From an uncultured Chthonomonadales bacterium (GTDB taxonomy: Bacteria; Armatimonadota; Chthonomonadetes; Chthonomonadales; CAJBBX01): a stretch of 35,240 nucleotides of DNA. The notes beneath the pieces were generated by a model that was not told the origin of the DNA, searched no databases, and saw only the letters and a program-made list of their open reading frames with translations. Made by a program: the position numbers and the translations under genes. This document shows, in pieces, positions 16,868 through 23,759 of this stretch (positions are counted from its first letter, which is position 1; the number at the start of each line of letters is the position of its first letter). Location of the stretch: NCBI GenBank assembly GCA_938005745.1, contig CALLMM010000006.1:1-35240 (forward strand). Direction: 5' to 3'.

Positions 16868-17039
16868 CTGCCTCTTCTCCTGTTGAGGGAATTTGTCAGG
16901 GCATGTCATGTCGGTTGTCTACTTCTGTCCGCTCCGACAGATCACCGTGCGCTTAGCCCAGAAGACGCACCTCCCCCGAGTTCACCAATCCCAGACCTGT
17001 GAGTTCAGCTCTTATGTGTTGTCAAACCCCATCCAATTT
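16868..17039 (-). promoter_or_regulatory. Long structured leader of the 70-aa gene, or a separate small RNA
   Basis: About 170 nt lie between the consensus promoter and the ATG. The first 13 nt (GAAATTGGATGGG) can pair with CCCTGACAAATTC at about 16887-16899, leaving one A.A mismatch and one 3-nt internal loop. Inside are hairpins GTGCG/CGCAC and CTGTC/GACAG. This closed outline fits a regulatory leader or a stable RNA. It matches no riboswitch class I know, and the pairing was found by eye. Confidence 0.35.
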
Positions 17040-17045
17040 CATGGA

Positions 17046-17074
17046 ATTATACTGAACTCGATGATACCTGTCAA
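17046..17074 (-). promoter_or_regulatory. Perfect-consensus sigma-70 promoter
   Basis: On the minus strand TTGACA (17069-17074) is followed by exactly 17 nt and TATAAT (17046-17051). Both hexamers and the spacer are ideal, so strong constitutive transcription towards the 70-aa gene is expected. Transcription would start near 17039. Confidence 0.88.
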
Positions 17075-17136
17075 GAGATATCTAAAATTTTTATATAAAT
17101 TTAGTTCAACCATCATCTTTGTGACGCTTACCTGAA

Positions 17137-17142
17137 TATAAT
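17137..17142 (+). promoter_or_regulatory. -10 box for the MDR oxidoreductase gene
   Basis: TATAAT stands in a very AT-rich stretch (17075-17165), with TG 2 nt ahead of it. There is no good -35 at normal spacing. Transcription would start near 17149, about 35 nt before the ATG. It is back to back with the consensus minus-strand promoter. Confidence 0.5.
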
Positions 17143-17183
17143 ACTGATAGATTAAGTCAAAATTGTTCCCAGGAGGGATCTCA

Positions 17184-18146
17184 ATGCGTACGCTAGGTTT
17201 TGAATTTGCCAGTCCTGGAGAGATGCGATTCTGCGAACTGGGAGAGCCTCCTGCTCCCGGACCCGGGGAGATCCTAATTCGCACGCACTACTCGGCGATC
17301 ACCAACGGCACAGAACGACATGCTCTTGTGGGAGAGCATGGATGGAACCACTACCCCGGAAGACACGGCTACCAGCATGTCGGAACCGTCGCCGATCTCG
17401 GCAGCGAAGTCCATCAGTTTCATACCGGCGACTGGGTCTTCTATGGACAATATGTCGGTCACCGTGGATGGCACATCGTTGATGTCTCCCAGAACGACGG
17501 CTCTCACCTGTGCATTCCGCTCCCTCCCAGCAATAACTACAGTCACTTTGCGCTGTCCGGAGTTGCGGGCGTTGCGCTGCGCGGCGTACAGCGATTCCGG
17601 GTATCCATGGGACAAAATGTCTGGGTCGCCGGGGCGGGATTGATCGGTCATTTTGCCGCGCAGGCGGCGCGCGCAGCCGGTGCCAGAGTTACAATCACCG
17701 ACATTAACCATCATCGGTTAGAGATCGCAAAAAGAACAGGTATTTCTACCGTTCTGGACGCACAAAAATCGGAAGACAGGGAGATCCTCGCCGCCAACCG
17801 TCCCTATGACTGCATCATTGACGCCTGCGGATCAGCCTCCCTTCTGGATGAGATCCATCAGGGCAGCCTGCTGGCGGCGCGGGGAGTGATCGGGCTGCTG
17901 GCGGTTCGCTCCCGGACGACCTTTCACTGGGGGATGCTGCATACGCGAGAGGCGTCTATTGAGGTCTCCTGTCATTTCAGCCTGAGCGATCTTCGCATTC
18001 TGCATCAGCTTATCCAACTCGGGCTGGTACAGATGGAGCCGGCGATCAGTCACTATGCGCCGGTTGAGGAGGCTCCCGCGATCTACCGCACGCTCCGCGA
18101 TGATCCGCAGTCTCTGCTCGGGGTTATTTTCGATTGGTCGGAATGA
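17184..18146 (+). CDS. MDR-superfamily oxidoreductase lacking zinc ligands
   Basis: This is a 320-residue medium-chain dehydrogenase/reductase. The catalytic domain reads SAITNGTERHALVGE then PGRHGYQHVGTV, where zinc-dependent members have Cys in place of Thr/Asn and GHE in place of GYQ. The structural-zinc Cys cluster is also absent. The Rossmann fold has GAGLIG (149-154) and Asp172 at the end of strand 2, which favours NAD(H). The GTE/GYQ wording recalls BchC-like and related zinc-free sugar or cofactor dehydrogenases; the substrate is unknown. ATG at 17184 is fixed by AGGAGGG 6 nt upstream; an earlier in-frame ATG at 17163 has no such site. Confidence 0.85.
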   Translation: MRTLGFEFASPGEMRFCELGEPPAPGPGEILIRTHYSAITNGTERHALVGEHGWNHYPGRHGYQHVGTVADLGSEVHQFHTGDWVFYGQYVGHRGWHIVDVSQNDGSHLCIPLPPSNNYSHFALSGVAGVALRGVQRFRVSMGQNVWVAGAGLIGHFAAQAARAAGARVTITDINHHRLEIAKRTGISTVLDAQKSEDREILAANRPYDCIIDACGSASLLDEIHQGSLLAARGVIGLLAVRSRTTFHWGMLHTREASIEVSCHFSLSDLRILHQLIQLGLVQMEPAISHYAPVEEAPAIYRTLRDDPQSLLGVIFDWSE

Positions 18147-18169
18147 TCCGGTACGCCCCTGTCTGCAAA

Positions 18170-18199
18170 TTGACATCGCAGAGAGCCTTCGGGTATCAT
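18170..18199 (+). promoter_or_regulatory. Promoter of the Doc-like gene
   Basis: TTGACA (18170-18175), an 18-nt spacer, then TATCAT (18194-18199). This gives the downstream gene its own transcription start at about 18206, followed by a GAAGGAGAG ribosome site. Confidence 0.75.
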
Positions 18200-18236
18200 C
18201 CGAAACGACTTGAGATGAAGCGAAGGAGAGTACCGG

Positions 18237-18689
18237 ATGATGCGCTACCTGTCTGTTCATGATCTGGTCTGGATCAACACCATCGTTACCGGAAAGACGC
18301 TGGTGTTTGACTACGAGAAGCTGGAAGCCGTGATGGCGGCACAGTACGGATATGGACAGAGCAACAATGTCCCTCTTCAAGCCGCCTCCTTTCTGGAGAC
18401 TGCGCTCAAGAAGAGACCTTTTGCCTATGGAAATCTCCGGGTCGCTTTCGTTGCGCTGGTTACCTACCTGAACGCCAACGGCTACGCGCTGGAAGTAGAC
18501 GATCGTCGCGCCGCAGAGATCATTCAGAGCGTCTCAAAAGGGGAGTTATCCAGCAGCCAGGCGATTGCGGAGATGTCTTCGCCGACCGATCAGAAACTCA
18601 AGCCCGGCACCACTCTCCGACAGCTCGTCAGTTTTATCTGCAACCGTCATGCGGAAGCCCTGAAGCTGTTGAAGGAGGGGGATGAGTAG
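18237..18689 (+). CDS. Degenerate Doc/Fic-family protein without catalytic His
   Basis: The 150-residue protein aligns by eye with death-on-curing proteins: start YLSVHDLVWINTIVTGK, central helix LQAASFLETALKK, then the Fic loop and TYLNANGYALEVDD. In active Fic/Doc proteins the loop reads HPFxDGN(K/G)R; here it is RPFAYGNLR (60-68), so the essential His is Arg60, Asp is Tyr and Lys is Leu. AMP or phosphate transfer is therefore unlikely. No Phd-type antitoxin gene is adjacent. The gene is single, with its own promoter and terminator, which suggests a kept, non-toxin role. Start is ATG at 18237 or the next codon, behind GAAGGAGAG. Confidence 0.75.
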   Translation: MMRYLSVHDLVWINTIVTGKTLVFDYEKLEAVMAAQYGYGQSNNVPLQAASFLETALKKRPFAYGNLRVAFVALVTYLNANGYALEVDDRRAAEIIQSVSKGELSSSQAIAEMSSPTDQKLKPGTTLRQLVSFICNRHAEALKLLKEGDE

Positions 18690-18721
18690 CCCTCTCCCCT
18701 ATCTAGGCGGTAGGAATCGTC

Positions 18722-18756
18722 GAGGGGTCTGGATCATCTAACGATCCAGACCCCTC
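18722..18756 (+). terminator. Terminator after the Doc-like gene
   Basis: A perfect 14-bp stem (GAGGGGTCTGGATC with GATCCAGACCCCTC) and a 7-nt loop are followed by CGGTTTT. It sits between convergent genes and may also serve the DapA-like gene from the other side, where the tail is less T-rich. Confidence 0.85.
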
Positions 18757-18773
18757 CGGTTTTGAAGCCCGGG

Positions 18774-19649
18774 CTAGAGGAGCTTTTTCTCCTCGAGCCG
18801 TTCAATCAGCTCTTGCTCCTGTGACGGCGTCATGTCTACCAGCGGAGGACGCACCCACATGCGCTCTACGCCGCGATGCGCCAGAATGGATTTACTGACG
18901 GCGATCATCGGATAGTCCGTCATGATCTCGCGTGCTTCGTCCAGCCTCTGCTGCGCGTACGCCGAGTCTTTGCCAGAGATATGCGCGCGATAGACGCCTG
19001 CAACCAGATCTGGAAAGGCGTTGGCGGTTCCGGAGATCGCGCCTTTCGCGCCTGCCTGAAACGAGACCGCCAGCAGATCGTCGCTGCCCGGAAAGATGAG
19101 AAGATCGGTGCGCTGCGTGATCAGTTCATGCGTTCTCTTCCAGTCTCCTGCGCTGTCCTTCAGTCCGATCACGCGGGGCTGATCAGCAAGGAGATCAATG
19201 ACCTCATCGGTTATCGCAACTGCGGAGAACTGCGGGATACTGTAGAGGAGGATCGGGATGGAGGCTGTTGCATCCAGTATCCGGCGAAAATAGGCGGCAA
19301 TCCCCTGCGCCGAAGGGTTTTTAAAAAAGAACGGCGGTAGAATGAGCGCAGCGTCCGCGCCGGCGGATGCGGCATGCTGCGTCAGCTCTATGGCGTCGGT
19401 AACGCTCGCCGCGCCGGTTCCCGCAATCACCGAGAGACCGTCCCTGTACAGCAACGCGCACTCGAGCAGACGTTTTCGCTCCTCCACCGAGAGCGAGACA
19501 CCCTCCCCGTTGGTTCCGCATACGACGATGCCATCCATCCCCATACGCCGCTGAAAGTCCAGAAAGCGAGGAACCGCGTCCAGATTCAGCGACCCGTCGG
19601 CTTGAAATGGGGTTACGATGGCAGTAAAGACGCCACGCAGTTCGATCAT
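18774..19649 (-). CDS. DapA/NanA-superfamily class I aldolase
   Basis: The 291-residue (beta/alpha)8 pyruvate-type aldolase has the family motif GTNGEG (45-50), Tyr136 in LLYSIPQ and the Schiff-base Lys164 in VIGLKDSAGD. True DapA has YNVPxRT after the Tyr; SIPQFSA here points away from dihydrodipicolinate synthase and towards a lyase of keto-acid sugars (N-acetylneuraminate, KDG or related). The start ATG shares its A with the TGA of the upstream PseG-like gene, so the two are coupled. That pairing supports a role in nonulosonic (sialic-like) sugar turnover, as inference. Confidence 0.85.
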   Translation of the reverse strand: MIELRGVFTAIVTPFQADGSLNLDAVPRFLDFQRRMGMDGIVVCGTNGEGVSLSVEERKRLLECALLYRDGLSVIAGTGAASVTDAIELTQHAASAGADAALILPPFFFKNPSAQGIAAYFRRILDATASIPILLYSIPQFSAVAITDEVIDLLADQPRVIGLKDSAGDWKRTHELITQRTDLLIFPGSDDLLAVSFQAGAKGAISGTANAFPDLVAGVYRAHISGKDSAYAQQRLDEAREIMTDYPMIAVSKSILAHRGVERMWVRPPLVDMTPSQEQELIERLEEKKLL

Positions 19650-20722
19650 CAGTTATTCCTTCCAGGTGTGCTGTGTTTCCGCACTGCAGCGATCAGAGCT
19701 TCCGTGACGCGATCCGTCCCATGTCCATCCACAATCTCCGGTCCGACACGGGAGAGAGCGCGCCGTATATCGGGTCGGCAGCTCAGGGTGTGCACGGCAT
19801 CCGTAATCTGTTCCAGGGTTGCCTTCCTTCCCTCGCCGACCGTCTGCATGGCTCCCAGGCGTGTCAGCCTCTCTGCCAGCTCGATCTGGTGATCTATGGA
19901 CTGGCAGACCGCCAGCGCAGGCGTGCCCACGCAGCAGACCTCATACATCGTCAGCCCGCCGGCGACAATCGCCAGATCGCACCACCGGTACTTCTCGATC
20001 AGTGTGGGAAGACCTGACAGGAGAGCCGACCTCCAGGGCGCCTTCTGAAGAATTGCATGCAGCGACTCTCGATGGGGATAGGCGGGTCCGCAGAGGAACT
20101 CCACCCGCGCAAGCTCCGGGAGATGCGACAAAGCTTCTGCCACTTTCAGGGAAAGTCCTGCCGCATCCGCGCCTCCCAATGCAACGAACACATTCTGTAT
20201 CGGTCCCTGAAAATCGGAGCGGTAGGAGCGATGCGCCTGAATGAACTGCGGATCCAGAGGCACATACTTTCCGCCCTCCAGCAAACGGATATGCGGAGGC
20301 AGATGCCCTGGATCAGGCTCCTCGATCAGGATGTTTATGAGACAGTTTGCAAACAGGCGGCCCTCACCGCGATCATCCAGACTGACAATCGGTATTCCGA
20401 ACCCGGCAAGCTGACGCATCTCCTCCCGATCCGTGTCGAGCATATCCACGATAATCAGATCGCATGGTTCGCTCTCCAGGGTCGGCAGCAGGGATTGAGC
20501 CGTGAATCGCGGCTTAACGCTGTACGGGGCGTAGGTATAAGGAACGGGCACACTCCTCGCCGGGGTCTCGCAGACGATGCCCTTCATAGAGTCATGGTCA
20601 GCATAGACCAGTCTGGCATCCAGATCGGTCTGTGCGGCGAGCGACCTCAGCAGTCGTGAGGCGCGGAAGAGATGCCCGGTTCCGATGGGAGGTCCCCCAT
20701 CCGCTCGATAGACTACCTTCAC
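19649..20722 (-). CDS. PseG-like UDP-sugar hydrolase / GT28-like protein
   Basis: The 357-residue protein has a GT-B fold layout. The nucleotide-sugar loop IGTGHLFRASRLL (13-25) has the Gly-x-Gly-His of PseG, and IVSLDDRGEGRLFANCLIN is a PseG-type segment. The donor-site end is VAGGLTMYEVCCVGTP then QIELAERL. PseG removes UDP from UDP-2,4-diacetamido-trideoxy-altrose during pseudaminic acid synthesis; other PseB-I genes are not in view, so the exact substrate is open. GTG start with a 4-nt GTGA overlap onto the upstream gene, and one-base overlap with the DapA-like gene downstream. Confidence 0.8.
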   Translation of the reverse strand: MKVVYRADGGPPIGTGHLFRASRLLRSLAAQTDLDARLVYADHDSMKGIVCETPARSVPVPYTYAPYSVKPRFTAQSLLPTLESEPCDLIIVDMLDTDREEMRQLAGFGIPIVSLDDRGEGRLFANCLINILIEEPDPGHLPPHIRLLEGGKYVPLDPQFIQAHRSYRSDFQGPIQNVFVALGGADAAGLSLKVAEALSHLPELARVEFLCGPAYPHRESLHAILQKAPWRSALLSGLPTLIEKYRWCDLAIVAGGLTMYEVCCVGTPALAVCQSIDHQIELAERLTRLGAMQTVGEGRKATLEQITDAVHTLSCRPDIRRALSRVGPEIVDGHGTDRVTEALIAAVRKHSTPGRNN

Positions 20723-21312
20723 TCTTTCTCCTGCTTGTCAATATCATAACGGTAGAGCATTCGCATGGAATCTCTGAGATCGCTGACGCGCTCCCGTTCT
20801 CCCGCGATCACGGGCAGCATTAATCCCTCCGGACAGGGGTATGCGCTGTCAAATCGCTCCATCTCTTTCTCAATCGGACAGGGAAACAGAACCTGCCCTC
20901 CGCCGGGAGCCAGAATGTTGATCTTCAGGATCTCGCTGTTGACCCTTTTCAAGGACCGGTAGAAGTTAACTCTACTCTTTGCAAGCCACTGCAGGAAGCT
21001 GTCCATTCTCTGCTCTCTCTCCGCAGAACCGACGGGGAGAGACTCCGCGCTCCCTCTTCTGCGCCGGTACTCCCTGCCAGTCCGCTCAAAGAGGTCGCGG
21101 CACTCCTTGTGCAGCGACTCAATCTCCTTGCTGACCTGGATCCATTCCGGCGCGACGCCGGCGTTCTTGAGTATCCGGATATCCAGAGGCGTCTCTAGAT
21201 CGCTTGCGCTCAGGGGCTTCCCTCTGCCCCGCAGATTATCAAAGGCTCCTTCGGCAATCGCCTCTTCGATCTTTCGTTCCGCAATCCTTTCAAACACGGC
21301 GCGCCCCTCCAT
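20719..21312 (-). CDS. DUF1992 (DnaJ-homologue subfamily C member 28-like) protein
   Basis: The N-terminal part carries the DUF1992 signature ERKIEEAIAEGAFDNLRGRGKPL, then DIRILKNAGVAPEWIQ. The rest is helical and charged, ending in a segment of about 50 residues (CPIEKEMERF...LYRYDIDKQ). The function of the domain is unknown despite wide distribution. ATG at 21312 is preferred: a -10 box (TATACT on the minus strand, 21332-21337) lies about 20 nt before it, while a start at 21363 would precede that promoter. No ribosome site is visible, so the leader is short or the start is uncertain. It heads the coupled three-gene unit with PseG-like and DapA-like genes. Confidence 0.75.
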   Translation of the reverse strand: MEGRAVFERIAERKIEEAIAEGAFDNLRGRGKPLSASDLETPLDIRILKNAGVAPEWIQVSKEIESLHKECRDLFERTGREYRRRRGSAESLPVGSAEREQRMDSFLQWLAKSRVNFYRSLKRVNSEILKINILAPGGGQVLFPCPIEKEMERFDSAYPCPEGLMLPVIAGERERVSDLRDSMRMLYRYDIDKQEKE

Positions 21313-21331
21313 GTCAACGCAGGCTGATTGA

Positions 21332-21337
21332 AGTATA
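21332..21337 (-). promoter_or_regulatory. -10 box for the DUF1992-PseG-DapA unit
   Basis: The minus strand reads TATACT preceded by GCTGG. No convincing -35 is seen. It is divergent from the hemW -10 box, about 50 nt away. Confidence 0.4.
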
Positions 21338-21385
21338 CCAGCAACCGGCTGCACCGTCACCATTCTGGCAGCTGATGCAAGACGC

Positions 21386-21391
21386 TATAAT
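21386..21391 (+). promoter_or_regulatory. -10 box giving a leaderless hemW message
   Basis: TATAAT ends 8 nt before the ATG at 21400, so transcription would begin at or within a base or two of the start codon. No ribosome-binding sequence lies in the gap (GAACTATC). Confidence 0.65.
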
Positions 21392-21399
21392 GAACTATC

Positions 21400-22530
21400 A
21401 TGAACGGTGAACTGGCAATCTATGTGCATATCCCCTTCTGCGCGCGGAAGTGCTCGTACTGCGACTTCAATGCCTACGCTGGCGCAGACGATCTGGTAGC
21501 TCCGTTTGTCGCCTCCGTGCTGGAGGAGATAGGGCGCGCACCGGAGGGGGGGCGCCCCCTGCGGTCGGTCTTCTTCGGCGGAGGAACCCCGACGTTTCTC
21601 TCCGCCTGCGACCTGACGCTTATTCTCAACGCGATTCGGCGAAAATTCGCCGTAGATTCGGACATCGAGATAACCTGCGAGGCGAACCCGACCAGTTCCG
21701 ATGTAGAGAAGTTCCTTGCCCTGCGAGAGTCGGGTTTCAATCGCATCTCCATCGGGGTGCAGTCCTTTCATCCACGGCTGCTGAGCATTGCGGAGCGCGA
21801 TCACTCCCCTGCAGAGGCGATCGGGGCGGTCGAAGCTGCCCGAAGCGCCGGCTTCTCCAATGTCAGCATTGACCTGATCTTTGGGCTTCCAACTCAGACA
21901 CGGCAGGAGTGGGAGGAGACGCTGGAGCGCGCCGTCTCTCTGCAGACCGAACACCTCTCCCTCTATGCGCTCACCATCGAGCCGGGAACGCGCTTCGAGA
22001 GGCTGCACAGAGGGCGCAAGCTGACCCTGCCCGACGAGGAAACGGAGCTGTGGATGTATGAGCACGCGATTCGTCGGCTCACGCAGGCGGGATTTGAGCA
22101 CTATGAGGTCTCTAACTTTGCTAAACCGGGCTTTTCGTCCAGACACAATCGGGTCTACTGGCTGAACGAGGAGTACCTGGGCTTCGGTCCTGGCGCCGTC
22201 TCCTATCTGCGCGGGAGACGCTGGACCAATGAGAAGCATCCCCTGAGATACATTCGTAAAGTTCAGGCGCGGGAGGATCTCTGCACCGATTCGGAAGTTC
22301 TGGACGCCTGCGCCGCGCTGGGAGAGACGTTGATGGTGGGACTGCGTCTTCGCGAGGGAGTCTCTCTCTCTCGACTGCAAGACCGTTTTCAGATGGATGC
22401 GCTGGAGGTCTACCGTGATCAGATCGAAAAGCTGATGCGGCAGGGTCTTCTGGAGCGAGAAGGAGACCGGCTGAGACTGACCTATCGCGGTCTGCTGCTG
22501 GCAAACACCGCGCTCATGGAATTTGTTTAG
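21400..22530 (+). CDS. hemW: HemW-like radical SAM heme chaperone
   Basis: The 376-residue radical SAM protein opens with IYVHIPFCARKCSYCDFNAY. Cys14, Cys18 and Cys21 bind the 4Fe-4S cluster, and a Phe two residues later marks HemW instead of coproporphyrinogen dehydrogenase HemN. Further family segments are FFGGGTPTFLS, CEANPTS, GVQSFHP and SIDLIFGLPTQT, then HYEVSNFAKPG and the C-terminal HemN_C domain. HemW binds heme and passes it to respiratory proteins. It appears to have a leaderless message (see -10 box). Length is normal for the family. Confidence 0.93.
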   Translation: MNGELAIYVHIPFCARKCSYCDFNAYAGADDLVAPFVASVLEEIGRAPEGGRPLRSVFFGGGTPTFLSACDLTLILNAIRRKFAVDSDIEITCEANPTSSDVEKFLALRESGFNRISIGVQSFHPRLLSIAERDHSPAEAIGAVEAARSAGFSNVSIDLIFGLPTQTRQEWEETLERAVSLQTEHLSLYALTIEPGTRFERLHRGRKLTLPDEETELWMYEHAIRRLTQAGFEHYEVSNFAKPGFSSRHNRVYWLNEEYLGFGPGAVSYLRGRRWTNEKHPLRYIRKVQAREDLCTDSEVLDACAALGETLMVGLRLREGVSLSRLQDRFQMDALEVYRDQIEKLMRQGLLEREGDRLRLTYRGLLLANTALMEFV

Positions 22531-22595
22531 AAGGGCTAATTTCAGCGTTTTTGTAAGGAACAGCATACAGAATTCTTGCGTATAGATGAGTGGTA

Positions 22596-22687
22596 TTAGA
22601 GGGGGAGTAGCCTCCCTTAGCGGATCGTCGAGTCGTCAGTACGTCCTTCACGGACCGGCTCCACGAGCGAAGCGCAAGACCTTCTAA
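22596..22687 (+). ncRNA. yybP-ykoY (Mn2+) riboswitch aptamer
   Basis: The segment matches the yybP-ykoY consensus in order: GGGGAGTAGCC (loop L1, 22602-22612), GTCGTCAGTACGT, ACCGGCT and GCAAGACC (loop L3, 22673-22681). The outer helix P1 pairs TTAGAGGG (22596-22603) with CCTTCTAA (22680-22687), with one G-U pair. L1 and L3 together form the Mn2+ pocket in known structures. The aptamer sits on the same strand 63 nt before the HtpX-like gene, with a terminator that competes for P1. Confidence 0.93.
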
Positions 22688-22726
22688 ACTCATGCAGCCA
22701 ACCATGTATGAGCAGAGGGTCTTTTT
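22677..22726 (+). terminator. Riboswitch-controlled intrinsic terminator
   Basis: AGACCTTCT (22677-22685) pairs with AGAGGGTCT (22714-22722), and inside it CTCATGCA (22689-22696) pairs with TGTATGAG (22705-22712). A run of T follows to 22726. The 5' strand of this hairpin is the 3' strand of riboswitch P1, so the two exclude each other. Mn2+ binding should hold P1, prevent the terminator and switch the protease gene on. Confidence 0.88.
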
Positions 22727-22750
22727 CATTAAGAGAGGAGGATAGTACCG

Positions 22751-23611
22751 GTGAATATACTGAAAACGGGTCTGTTGATGGCGGCTCTCTTCGCCCTGTT
22801 TATGGGGCTGGGGTCCATCATTGGCGGTTCGAACGGCCTGATTATCGGTTTCGTCTTTGCGCTAGCGATGAACTTTTTCGGTTACTGGTTCAGCGACAAA
22901 CTGGCGCTGGCGATGAGCGGCGCGCAGCCGGTGAGCGAGGCGCAGGCTCCCGGTCTGTATCGAATGGTGGCGCGTCTGGCTCAGAGAGCCAATCTGCCGA
23001 TGCCGCGCGTCTACATCATTCCCTCTCCGCAGCCCAACGCCTTTGCGACCGGACGCAACCCGAAACACTCCGCTGTGGCGGTTACCGAGGGGCTGATGAG
23101 TCTGCTGAGCGAAGACGAGATGGAGGGAGTGATCGCGCACGAGCTGGCGCACATCAAGAATCGAGACATTCTGATCAGCAGCATCGCCGCCGTGGTGGTG
23201 GGCGCGATCAGCTTCATCGCCCAGTTCGGCATGATCTTCGGGGGTGGACGGGATGAGGAGGGTGAGAGCGTCAATCCGTTTGTCTTCCTGGCGGTGGCGA
23301 TCTTCTCCTATTTCGCGGCTTTCATGATCCAGATGGCGATCTCCCGCGCCCGCGAGTATGAGGCGGATCGGGTCGGCGCGGAGATATGCGGGCGCCCGAT
23401 TTCGCTGGCGAATGCGCTCCGGCGGATCGAGTACTATGCGGAGAGCCGCCCGATGCAGGTCAATCCCGCCGCCTCGCATATGTACATCATCAATCCTCTG
23501 GGCGGCGACCGGCTCCGCAGCCTTGCCGCGCTCTTCCGCACCCATCCGTTGACGCACGATCGGGTGGCGCGGCTGGAGGCGATGGCGCGACGGCAGGGCA
23601 TGATCGCCTGA
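22751..23611 (+). CDS. htpX: HtpX-type M48 membrane metalloprotease
   Basis: This 286-residue integral membrane zinc protease has two N-terminal hydrophobic segments (about 8-25 and 28-47). Motifs PSPQPNAFATGRNPKHSAVAV-like in family order and the catalytic HELAH (130-134) follow. Two more membrane segments come at about 143-163 and 176-195, and the third zinc ligand is Glu202 in REYEAD. HtpX degrades damaged or misfolded membrane proteins. GTG start behind AGGAGGA. It is transcribed behind a Mn2+ riboswitch-terminator, which makes its regulation unusual: expression should rise with Mn2+. Length and layout are normal for the family. Confidence 0.93.
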   Translation: MNILKTGLLMAALFALFMGLGSIIGGSNGLIIGFVFALAMNFFGYWFSDKLALAMSGAQPVSEAQAPGLYRMVARLAQRANLPMPRVYIIPSPQPNAFATGRNPKHSAVAVTEGLMSLLSEDEMEGVIAHELAHIKNRDILISSIAAVVVGAISFIAQFGMIFGGGRDEEGESVNPFVFLAVAIFSYFAAFMIQMAISRAREYEADRVGAEICGRPISLANALRRIEYYAESRPMQVNPAASHMYIINPLGGDRLRSLAALFRTHPLTHDRVARLEAMARRQGMIA

Positions 23612-23632
23612 CCGCTTGCAGGATGAACGATA

Positions 23633-23666
23633 AAGAGCCGGCTCACCGATCGGTGAGCCGGCTCTT
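23633..23666. terminator. Bidirectional terminator, perfect 34-nt palindrome
   Basis: AAGAGCCGGCTCACCGA and its exact inverse form an uninterrupted palindrome. It lies between htpX (+) and tRNA-Thr (-). Read on the minus strand it ends in CTCTTTA, so it can stop tRNA-Thr transcription as well as htpX. Confidence 0.85.
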
Positions 23667-23677
23667 GGGGTTTCTGA

Positions 23678-23749
23678 AGCCTCAGAGCGGATTCGAACCG
23701 CTGACCTTCGCTTTACAAGAGCGTTGCTCTACCACTGAGCTACTGAGGC
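23678..23749 (-). tRNA. tRNA-Thr (UGU)
   Basis: On the minus strand the acceptor GCCTCAG pairs with CTGAGGC. The D arm is GCTCAGTGGTAGAGC, the anticodon loop is CTTGTAA (anticodon TGT) and the T arm is AGCGG-TTCGAAT-CCGCT. The top anticodon-stem pair is an A.A mismatch. The discriminator is U and CCA is not encoded. The tRNA begins 10 nt after the stop of the SigH-like gene, so it is probably processed from the same transcript. Confidence 0.92.
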
Positions 23750-23759
23750 GAGGGAGTCC

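Noticed and set aside
16868..17039. Assignment of the leader as 6S RNA, SRP RNA or a known riboswitch
   Set aside because: The end pairing suggests an enclosed structure, but I could not match the conserved core of any of these by eye.
18237..18689. Active Phd-Doc toxin-antitoxin system
   Set aside because: No antitoxin gene is adjacent and the catalytic His of the Fic loop is Arg.
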